DNA of 64,000 nucleotides from Vagococcus luciliae (GTDB lineage Bacteria; Bacillota; Bacilli; Lactobacillales; Vagococcaceae): NCBI RefSeq assembly GCF_024637875.1, contig NZ_CP102451.1, positions 1,615,001 to 1,679,000 of the forward strand, read 5' to 3'. Shown piece by piece: positions 56,854 to 64,000 of this stretch (position 1 is its first letter; each line of letters starts with the position of its first letter). The notes under the pieces were generated by a model. It saw only the letters and a program-made list of their open reading frames with translations, ran no database searches and was not told where the DNA came from. The position numbers and the translations under genes were made by a program.

Positions 56854-58392
56854 TTACATCATAATTTTTTTCGGATTCAGCCTCATGATATAGACTAGAG
56901 GAACAATCGTTGATAATAATACAACAATCAAACCAATTAAATAAAATAATGCAATATATGATGGCGTTAATGCTATTTCATATGAACTCATGACGTCATC
57001 TTCTGTGATACCTACGTCAACGACTGGATTGCCATACATCATCATATTATTGTCTATCGAATTATTTTGCTGTGTACTCATCAATGAATCAGAAAAACCT
57101 TTCGCTAATAGATTACCAGAAAAAACAGATAATGTCATGGCAACTAAAGCAACTAACACCACTTCAACAACAATTTGACCAACAATCTTTTGGCGTTTTT
57201 CCCCCAATGACAAGTAAATGCCCAATTCATGTTTTCTATCTCTTAAAAAAAGAATCGTCACTAAGGTAATAATAAATATAGAGGCTAATATAGAAACAAT
57301 TAAAACGATTTTAGAAATTTTCGCCATTCCTTTAATTGGTCCAGCAATTGAATCAAATTGGTCAGCACTCGCTTCGATTTTATAATAATTCAACCCATTG
57401 TCTTTTAGTATTTGATCTCCTAACAATCGAAAATCTTCAATTTCCTCAGGTTTATTAAGAACATAAGTTGCCACAATATTTTTATAAGAAAATTCTTTTA
57501 ATACTGTCTCTTTATCCATTACTTTTTCATTTTCATCTAAAAAATTATCTGGAAAATTATCGTATGTAAACTCTAGCATTTCAGCTTGCGTTTTCTCAAT
57601 GTAATTATTTGGTAAATAAATAGCGTTTAATTTATCATATAAATCAACTGTTTGGTTCATTTGCTTTTCACTATCTTTTTGTGAATTACCAGTTGATTTT
57701 TTTGCTTCTACTTCTTTTACATCAAATAACCCAATTATTTCAACAGGATAATCTTTAGATTTTGTTTCAACATCATTACTATCATCAGAACCACCTTGAT
57801 TATAATGTTCAATTGTGCGATCAAAAACAGCTTTATCTCCAACATGAAGATTATTCTCTTTAGCTACTTTACTTGATATAATAGCAACAGCTGATCCTTT
57901 TTTTATGTCATCTTCTGTAAAATTTCTACCATCAACTAAACTTACTTTCTTTGATTGTTCATCAATCAACTCAGGTCTACTTGCTCCTTTAATATCAAAA
58001 TAATACAAGCCATTATAACTACGACTATAACTTCCATCAGATGGTTCAACATTTTTTATTTTCTTTGTTTGCATCATATCTATAATGGAGTAATCATAAA
58101 ACTTTACTTGCTTTAACGCCCCTATTTCTTGATAGACTTTAGCTGTTGGTTCTTTCATATCTAATGTTTGGCTAGATGAGTCATCTAGATCTTGCAACTT
58201 GTCTTGATTAAATGATACAGTCGCATTTGCACCTAATTGTGTTTTTATATTCGTTTCAACACCCTTTGTTGCCTGCTGAATCGCAATAGCCCCTGCCATT
58301 AAATTACCTAAAATAAATATAACCAAAAATAATATCAATGACTTTCCTTTTCGTCTTTGGATGCTTAATAAGGCCCTCTTGAAAAAGGTCAC
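56854..58392 (-). CDS. ABC transporter permease with FtsX domain
   Basis: The 512-residue permease has TM1 at about 17-37, a large extracellular domain (about 40-365), then three C-terminal TMs around 368-390, 412-440 and 475-500. The FtsX-type LRDRKHELGIYLSLGEKRQKI is at about 385-405. It resembles bacteriocin/MacB-like type VII ABC permeases, which usually do mechanotransmission or export. Its extracellular domain and the PASTA protein may both act at the cell wall; this is inferred. Confidence 0.88.
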   Translation of the reverse strand: MTFFKRALLSIQRRKGKSLILFLVIFILGNLMAGAIAIQQATKGVETNIKTQLGANATVSFNQDKLQDLDDSSSQTLDMKEPTAKVYQEIGALKQVKFYDYSIIDMMQTKKIKNVEPSDGSYSRSYNGLYYFDIKGASRPELIDEQSKKVSLVDGRNFTEDDIKKGSAVAIISSKVAKENNLHVGDKAVFDRTIEHYNQGGSDDSNDVETKSKDYPVEIIGLFDVKEVEAKKSTGNSQKDSEKQMNQTVDLYDKLNAIYLPNNYIEKTQAEMLEFTYDNFPDNFLDENEKVMDKETVLKEFSYKNIVATYVLNKPEEIEDFRLLGDQILKDNGLNYYKIEASADQFDSIAGPIKGMAKISKIVLIVSILASIFIITLVTILFLRDRKHELGIYLSLGEKRQKIVGQIVVEVVLVALVAMTLSVFSGNLLAKGFSDSLMSTQQNNSIDNNMMMYGNPVVDVGITEDDVMSSYEIALTPSYIALFYLIGLIVVLLSTIVPLVYIMRLNPKKIMM

Positions 58393-58535
58393 TTTCTCAC
58401 TTCCTTTACATTTATTGTCTTACCCCCCATTTTATCACCCTTTCTTATAAAATTCATTAAATTTTAATAGTTTAATCTAAAAAAATTCAATTTATTTTAA
58501 TCATCATACTTTAAATTAAAAAATGACTATAAAAA

Positions 58536-58562
58536 AACACCCTAAATATATTTAGGGTGTTT
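58536..58562 (-). terminator. Terminator behind the long WxL protein gene
   Basis: A 12-bp stem AACACCCTAAAT with ATTTAGGGTGTT and an A tract for the U run on the minus strand. Confidence 0.8.
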
Positions 58563-58575
58563 TGTATGTAAAAAT

Positions 58576-61500
58576 TTAAGGTTGACCTTCCATAATCTTC
58601 CAAGTGATTTCTCCAGTATAACTACCAGTATGAATATCACCTGAAGATCCTAACTCTAATTTAATCCCATCAGATTTTGGTTTATCTCCCCAACCATTAC
58701 TAATGTCATAAATACCTGCTTTGTTTTCTTTATCACTAAAGATAGCTTGTGAATTTTCAGATAACACAGTATCTTTTCCATTAGACACATAATGGATGAC
58801 ATCTTCTAATACTTTTCCATCGGTTGTTTGAAGTGGGGAACTCATTTGAGCATACATGCTCCATCCATCTGTTACATTAGCTCGTGTGTCACTAACAACT
58901 AATGGTTTATCATAGGTTGGTTTTTCAACCCGATTTGGACTAGCAGTGTATTTGACTGTTCCAAAATCTAAGACTGTTGGAACCGATTGAATCATCACAG
59001 TTCCTTCTACATGATACACAAGAGTCATTTCCGTATCTGTTACCTTAAAGGCAGTTTCTTGATCTGGTCCACTACCAAGTAAGTACCCGTTTGATTTAAG
59101 TAACTCTTGTTGTGTCTTTATATTTTTGTCTTTAGTTAAATCAAGCGTATCACCAACTAACGCTTTAACTGTCGTTGTATAATCATCTAACACTTTTCCA
59201 GCTTCATTGATGAAACTAATGGTTAAAACAGCGTCAATATCGGTTACTTTTACAGTCATAGTACCAGTGATATCATCACTAACTCCTTCACCTGCATCTT
59301 TTGCTGAAACAACTAAAGAAATAGTGTAAGGGGTTGATTTGATATGTTCAATATCAGCTAAACCACCCAAATCTTTGACCGAAACAAATTTACTTAAATC
59401 AATTTTTTTACCATTTAATAATTTATACGCAGATACATTTCCTTTAGACAAGATATACTCTTTCATTTGTTTTTCAGACATATTACGTAAATCCTTAAAT
59501 GAAATAGATAACTCCTCTCCAGAAACATGAGTACTTGATTCAACCACAGAAAGGGTGGTATCAATCGTTGCTGTATTACCTGCTTCATCCGATACATCAA
59601 CCTTGACTTTGTGGTCTCCTATTTCACTCATATACGCATCAATCGTTTCTTTTGGATTAGCTTCATTATATTGATAAGTATAGTTTTTATTATTAGGATT
59701 TGTGTCTGAGACATTAATCACTAACACACCTGGGTCTGGGGTTTCCCCATGAACAGGTAAATAATAGTGAGCGTCTTCTGCTGTTGGCGGTGTCTTATCT
59801 TGTACCGTATTGATGACATAATCATCTTTACCATTTAAAAACCCATAAGCTTTAATTTTATCGCCTGCTACTAGCTTAAAATCACTTGGAACCTTAAATT
59901 CATATGTTCCAGTATTACTTGCAACAACGTGATATTTTTTACTTTCGCCTTCTACTGGAGAAGGAACAGTTGCATTAGGTAATAACATGTCCTTGCTTGG
60001 ATCTTTTTCATCAACCACTTTATAAAAGGCTACACTTGAGCCATTATTGACGACACCTTTAAAGATTTGACTACTTGATAATTTAGGATTATCACTGAGC
60101 TCATCAAAGCCAATGTTCACATCGGGAATATAATCAAATAATACACGTGACATATTTTGTGTCTTGTAATTGTTAATAAAATCATCACGCATTTTATAAG
60201 TGAGACTGTTAGCCGTAATTTTACTAGGAGAACTGCCATTATAGCGAACATCTATCCCATACATTGGACTCCAATCATACGATGGATGATCATCTGATTG
60301 ACCCGCGTCCTCTTTTGTCCAAGCTTTTACGGCTTGAATATCTGCTAAAAAGTCACCAGTGGCCATACCAATTAGAGAAGCCTTAGCATTACCACGGGCA
60401 TCTAAATCAATTCGTCGAGCATTGGCAAATTTAAAATTCGCTCCCGAAGCAAAATCTAACATTGTCCTTGTACCAGTACCACTTTTAATGTGAGAAGTGA
60501 ATAGACCACGTTCACCAATAATAAAGGTTGACTTATTGGCCCCATATATCATGGAATCTGTCGAAGTTCCTTCACCATCTGAAACAAATTGTACATTTCC
60601 CTCATCAGATACATTAAATAATGACCCAGCGCCTAAATTTAATATCTTCCCATTTCCACCATTTTTATTAACAGTTAAATTTCCACTCTCAGCAACATTC
60701 ACTTGAGAATTATCACCTAATTGGAACAGAGGTAAACCTGTTGTCGTATTTTTAGAATTCACAATCATCTTAGAATTTTTACCAACGTTTATTTGAGAAT
60801 TTTTACTCAATATAAATCCTGCAACACTGCTAGTTGCGATTGGGCCATTGATGTTTCCAATAAATTGACTGTCTTCACCTAAATTGATAGTTGTATACCA
60901 TTCAGAAGGAACAGCACTATTGTATCCAAGACGAACTAATATTCGATCCGTATTTTCACCGGTTTCTGTTGTTAATTTACCGCCTTTATCAATGTCTATC
61001 CGACCGTTTCGTTGAATATTGATGACAGAAGGTATCTTCCAAGCATATTCAGTAACTTGATAAAACAAACTCTCACCATTTCCGTTACCAATAGTCTTAA
61101 TTACAACATTAGCATTTTTTCCTACTTTCATTGATGGTTGAATACTTTGAACAGGGTCCCAATTAGAATACCAACTTCCTAAAATAACACCATCACCATC
61201 TTGAGATGCAATAGTCGTATCAGTATTATCTTCAAATACCAAAGTATGAGATTCCAAACCAGCTTGCCCTTGTCCATTAGTGTTAGTTCTATTTGTTCCA
61301 TCATACGATGTATAACCTGGATAAACAGACTTAACATTGTTTTTACCTGCAAAACGAATAGTTGCTTGGAAACAAGCAGTAATTTGTGAACCAAGATAGT
61401 TAACGTTACGATATGTTATACTAGCTCCCAAAGTAATAAGATTATACATTGTAACAGGGCCAAAATAATTGGTTCCATACATATCAATATTATCAACTAC

Positions 61501-62205
61501 TGGCTTATGAGCTTTATTAGAATTATAACTATCAGCCCAAGCATAGCAAGCGTTATAAAAATCAACTGAGTAACCATTACCTAATAAAACGAAATCTTTT
61601 TTATTTTGAGAAAGCCAGCCTGGACTAATATTAGTGCTGTTACTCATTGAATTTTGAACATCAACAATGGCAACATCTGTGGATTGAAGAGCTGTATCTA
61701 ACTCCCTAAAAGTAGTTGGTTTTGCCACTTTTCCTGTATAAATAATCACATCGGTAGACAATTCTTTGCCAGTCCCTGAATACTCAGCTGGGACCGTTAA
61801 CGTAACATGATGTTCTGCTAAATCATTAGAAGATGTAGAAAATAAATCACCTAAGTCTCCTACTTGGATTTTATCTGTCACATCTCCTATTAACCCAGTT
61901 GCAGTGGCACCACTCTCATACAAAATCATCTCTTTCGCAGCTTGTTCATCGCCATTTAGCGCCTTGATATCTTCCATACTTTTACCAAAATTATAAGCAA
62001 CAATTCCGGTCCCTTGGTTATCTAAACTAAACTGCTTAAGATTTTGTAAACCTCCAAATTGTTTCTTTGATGAAACAACTTGAGCTTGCTTTGGACTAAT
62101 TAATGAATTAGAATTACTTGTTTCCTGTGCCCAAACACGTTCACTTCCTATTGTCAGACTGCATAAAGCAACTAAAACATAACCCATCCATCCTTTTTTT
62201 TTCAA
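58576..62205 (-). CDS. Large surface protein with pectate-lyase-like domain and divergent WxL C-terminus
   Basis: The 1,209-residue secreted protein has a signal peptide (cleaved near VWA, residue 26). A pectate-lyase-like adhesive region of right-handed beta-helix type lies at about 160-640 (FRELDTALQS, then many N-rich NVGKNSKM-like turns). Ig-like parts follow (about 800-1000), then a MucBP-like segment (LTISFINEAGKVLDDYTTT) and a terminal WxL-type domain. The two expected W-x-L motifs read GWSMYA and ITWKIM, so Leu is replaced. The TTG start follows GGAGGAGAGATAA. It probably binds non-covalently to peptidoglycan, like other WxL proteins. Confidence 0.87.
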   Translation of the reverse strand: MKKKGWMGYVLVALCSLTIGSERVWAQETSNSNSLISPKQAQVVSSKKQFGGLQNLKQFSLDNQGTGIVAYNFGKSMEDIKALNGDEQAAKEMILYESGATATGLIGDVTDKIQVGDLGDLFSTSSNDLAEHHVTLTVPAEYSGTGKELSTDVIIYTGKVAKPTTFRELDTALQSTDVAIVDVQNSMSNSTNISPGWLSQNKKDFVLLGNGYSVDFYNACYAWADSYNSNKAHKPVVDNIDMYGTNYFGPVTMYNLITLGASITYRNVNYLGSQITACFQATIRFAGKNNVKSVYPGYTSYDGTNRTNTNGQGQAGLESHTLVFEDNTDTTIASQDGDGVILGSWYSNWDPVQSIQPSMKVGKNANVVIKTIGNGNGESLFYQVTEYAWKIPSVINIQRNGRIDIDKGGKLTTETGENTDRILVRLGYNSAVPSEWYTTINLGEDSQFIGNINGPIATSSVAGFILSKNSQINVGKNSKMIVNSKNTTTGLPLFQLGDNSQVNVAESGNLTVNKNGGNGKILNLGAGSLFNVSDEGNVQFVSDGEGTSTDSMIYGANKSTFIIGERGLFTSHIKSGTGTRTMLDFASGANFKFANARRIDLDARGNAKASLIGMATGDFLADIQAVKAWTKEDAGQSDDHPSYDWSPMYGIDVRYNGSSPSKITANSLTYKMRDDFINNYKTQNMSRVLFDYIPDVNIGFDELSDNPKLSSSQIFKGVVNNGSSVAFYKVVDEKDPSKDMLLPNATVPSPVEGESKKYHVVASNTGTYEFKVPSDFKLVAGDKIKAYGFLNGKDDYVINTVQDKTPPTAEDAHYYLPVHGETPDPGVLVINVSDTNPNNKNYTYQYNEANPKETIDAYMSEIGDHKVKVDVSDEAGNTATIDTTLSVVESSTHVSGEELSISFKDLRNMSEKQMKEYILSKGNVSAYKLLNGKKIDLSKFVSVKDLGGLADIEHIKSTPYTISLVVSAKDAGEGVSDDITGTMTVKVTDIDAVLTISFINEAGKVLDDYTTTVKALVGDTLDLTKDKNIKTQQELLKSNGYLLGSGPDQETAFKVTDTEMTLVYHVEGTVMIQSVPTVLDFGTVKYTASPNRVEKPTYDKPLVVSDTRANVTDGWSMYAQMSSPLQTTDGKVLEDVIHYVSNGKDTVLSENSQAIFSDKENKAGIYDISNGWGDKPKSDGIKLELGSSGDIHTGSYTGEITWKIMEGQP

Positions 62206-62399
62206 TTATCTCTCCTCCTTATCTTACAAATACCATTCACTCCTTTTAATTTTTAATTAATCACACAGAAAATAACATTTAAATAGCTTATTAATCAAGT
62301 TCATAAACTTAAACGTTATACATGTATTGTAATACTAAATTTTAAAAAAAACAATTATTTGTAAAATAAGGATGACATAAAAGACTATTGAACCACAGA

Positions 62400-62430
62400 A
62401 ACTCCTAAGAAAAATCTATTTCCTAGGAGT
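62400..62430 (-). terminator. Possible terminator behind the short WxL gene
   Basis: AAACTCCTA pairs with TAGGAGTTT with an extended AAGAAAA/TTCC region, but no clear U run follows on the minus strand, so termination may be weak. The remaining gap to 62206 is AT-rich upstream DNA for the long WxL gene. Confidence 0.45.
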
Positions 62431-62452
62431 TTCTATCTAATATAAACGATGT

Positions 62453-63271
62453 TTATTCAGCAGCGATAATTTTCCAAGTTACTTCAGCTTCATAATCACC
62501 TTTAACCATGTCGGTTGCTGTTGCAGCTGGGACAGTTAACTTAACAGATTTAGCATCTGCTGCTTTGTCTGCACCTTGAGCATTATAGTCTTTACTTTGA
62601 CCAAATTCCATAACAAAACGACCTTTACCTTCTTTTTTCGTTTTATCAGCTGTTACCACTGTGACAGCGGGAGCACCTCCACCTTTACCATCATTGTCAG
62701 CCAATTGGAAGTTGGTTAACACGTTTGATGGTAACACTTTACTTGAAGCTGTAGCGTCATTTGTTTGTGATTGTGCGGCAATGATACCATTTGAAAAATC
62801 AATGGTTGAACCTTTTAACACATTTTCACCTGAAGTGAATTGTTTTGTCAATTGAGCAGTCACTGTGTAGCCATAAGTACCCCCTGCACGAACGTCAGCC
62901 CATTGTACATAAGCACCACGTGTTTTAGCGCCACTGTCAAATGACATTGGTGCTGCAAAAGCTTCCACATCGTTTGCTGATGTTTTGATTGTACCAAAGT
63001 TTAAATCTGTTGTTCTTTCAAGAGCAAGAGATCCTGTATCAGGGTTTTTGTTTTCACCTGGTGAGTCTGGATCTGGATCTGGTAATGGTTTAGTAGGATC
63101 TTCCGGGTCAACTGTTGGTTGATCTGTCCCACCGGCAGTACCTTCTTCCACTTTTACTGAACCTTTAGATGTTAATTGTCCTGCTTCAGCTGATGCCAAT
63201 AAAGGAGCGCCTAAAGTTGATACTCCTAAAATTGCCAATAAAGCTGTTGAATAAAAAGTTCTTTTTTTCAT
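62453..63271 (-). CDS. WxL-domain surface protein (short type)
   Basis: The 272-residue protein has a signal peptide (to about ASA, residue 28), a Pro/Asp-rich linker (about 40-80, DPEDPTKPLPDPDPDSP) and the WxL domain. In the domain LNFGTIKTS is conserved, the first motif region reads GYTVTAQL without Trp, and the last reads EVTWKIIAAE. WxL proteins attach to the cell wall peptidoglycan. AGGAGG precedes the ATG. It lies between two long paralogues and is part of a WxL locus. Confidence 0.93.
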   Translation of the reverse strand: MKKRTFYSTALLAILGVSTLGAPLLASAEAGQLTSKGSVKVEEGTAGGTDQPTVDPEDPTKPLPDPDPDSPGENKNPDTGSLALERTTDLNFGTIKTSANDVEAFAAPMSFDSGAKTRGAYVQWADVRAGGTYGYTVTAQLTKQFTSGENVLKGSTIDFSNGIIAAQSQTNDATASSKVLPSNVLTNFQLADNDGKGGGAPAVTVVTADKTKKEGKGRFVMEFGQSKDYNAQGADKAADAKSVKLTVPAATATDMVKGDYEAEVTWKIIAAE

Positions 63272-63312
63272 GATAAATTCCTCCTAATAAGTTTATTATA
63301 TAAATAATTATT

Positions 63313-64000
63313 CTACGGTTGACCTTCCATAATTTTCCAAGTAATCTCTCCGATGTAGCTTCCAGTGTAAATATCACCTGAATCACTTAATTGTAATTTA
63401 ATACCATCAGATTGTTTGGTATCTCCCCAACTATTACTGATATCAAACGAACCAGCTTTCCCGCTAGTATCGCTATAAATTAGTTGACTAGCATCAGATA
63501 ATACCAATTCTTTTCCGTTAGAAACATAACGTAGCACATCTGTTAACTGTTTACCATCTGTCGTTTGTAAAGGTGTCGTAACAGCGGCTGAAATACTCCA
63601 CCCATTTTTAGCATCTGCTCTTGTATCTCTTACAACTAAATTTTTATCATATTCAGGTTTTTCAACCCGATTAATAAGAGCGGTGTATTTTACCGTACCG
63701 AAATCTAATTCAGTCGGAACAGATTCAAATCCTACAGTTCCCTTCACTCCGTAATTAATCGTCATGGCAGTATCTGTTACATTAAAATTACTTTCCTTAT
63801 CAGGACGACTAACTAAGAAATAACCATCTGACTCGAGTGTATCTATCTGTTTTACTACTCCGCTATCTTTTGTCAAATCTACAGTGTCGCCAACTTTTGC
63901 GTTAATAGTTGTCGTGTAGGTATCTAATACCTTATTTGCTTCATTAACAAAATGAATAGTCAAAACAGAATCAATTTCTGTAATACTTACTTCTATACTC
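63313..64000 (-). CDS. Long WxL surface protein, C-terminal part only (cut by window edge)
   Basis: The open frame continues past the right edge; the residues before the TTG at 63963 (SIEVSITEIDSV) align with the paralogue's TMTVKVTDIDAV, so the TTG is not a start. The visible part has the MucBP-like TIHFVNEANKVLDTYTTT segment and a WxL-type domain ending WKIMEGQP, nearly identical in layout to the end of the 58576-62205 protein. It is 41 bp upstream of the short WxL gene and likely in one operon with it. Confidence 0.9.
   Translation of the reverse strand, partial: SIEVSITEIDSVLTIHFVNEANKVLDTYTTTINAKVGDTVDLTKDSGVVKQIDTLESDGYFLVSRPDKESNFNVTDTAMTINYGVKGTVGFESVPTELDFGTVKYTALINRVEKPEYDKNLVVRDTRADAKNGWSISAAVTTPLQTTDGKQLTDVLRYVSNGKELVLSDASQLIYSDTSGKAGSFDISNSWGDTKQSDGIKLQLSDSGDIYTGSYIGEITWKIMEGQP

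Noticed and set aside
54679-62430. Similar AAACTCCTA/TAGGAGTTT hairpins at 54.7 and 62.4 kb as a repeat family
   Set aside because: Only the short stem is shared; flanks differ and both sit directly behind genes, so convergent terminator-like sequence is simpler.
63186-63386. 66-codon minus-strand ORF between the WxL genes
   Set aside because: It overlaps the ends of two WxL genes in another frame and has no ribosome site.
63313-63963. Complete 216-residue WxL protein starting at TTG 63963
   Set aside because: The open frame continues upstream to the window edge with sequence aligning to the long paralogue, so this is a partial gene.

Overview
The window is AT-rich DNA from a low-GC Gram-positive coccus of the Enterococcaceae. 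The best guess is Vagococcus or a close Enterococcus relative. The reasons are strong AGGAGG-type ribosome binding sites, compact intrinsic terminators, ParC/ParE rather than GyrA/GyrB-type sequences, an ebsC/ybaK gene beside aroD, a pflB-pflA pair, a polyglycerol-phosphate LTA synthase, and WxL surface proteins at the right edge. Genus and species cannot be fixed from the sequence alone. There are no rRNA genes, tRNA genes, prophage genes or CRISPR arrays. Most genes lie on the minus strand.

Layout, left to right. 0-4 kb: trmK (cut by the edge), typA, suhB and a UPF0223 gene. 4-6.3 kb: an SdpI-like membrane protein with a response regulator and histidine kinase. 6.6-8.9 kb: a pcp-DUF979-DUF969 operon. 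9-13.7 kb: small proteins, a thioredoxin-like protein, ppaC, an XRE regulator paired with a membrane protein, and a PepSY lipoprotein. 13.9-17 kb: pyruvate formate-lyase and its activase, with a cre-like site upstream. 17.3-21.8 kb: topoisomerase IV. 22-34 kb: metabolic and housekeeping genes (MFS carrier, AlkD-like protein, pgi, gdhA, BaiN-like flavoprotein, large membrane protein, ebsC, aroD, rRNA methyltransferase). 34-36.2 kb: LTA synthase.

36.2-39.4 kb is the most unusual stretch. It holds an azlC gene with an in-frame TGA, an azlD gene split by a complete ISL3-family insertion sequence (1,489 bp, exact 8-bp target duplication), and an unexplained minus-strand promoter/short ORF/terminator cassette. 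39.5-49 kb has a VOC protein, a SpaRK/LanFEG-like lantibiotic-resistance module without biosynthesis genes, a MacAB/YknXYZ-like efflux system and a secreted DUF1002 protein. 49-52 kb is rpoD-dnaG. 52-58.4 kb has a P-type ATPase and an operon joining an ABC transporter to a kinase-less PASTA protein. 58.6-64 kb is a WxL surface-protein array, in which two long paralogues flank one short WxL protein.

Functionally the window mixes core housekeeping (translation GTPase, primase, sigma factor, topoisomerase IV), fermentative carbon and nitrogen metabolism (pfl, pgi, gdhA, ppaC), and a large cell-envelope defence and surface component (two two-component systems, three ABC modules, SdpI-like protein, LTA synthase, PASTA protein, WxL proteins). 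The best candidates for little-described systems are the PASTA-ABC operon, the orphan LanFEG module with its tandem 11-bp repeat, the minus-strand cassette at 36.6-36.8 kb, and the WxL array whose members lack canonical WxL motifs.
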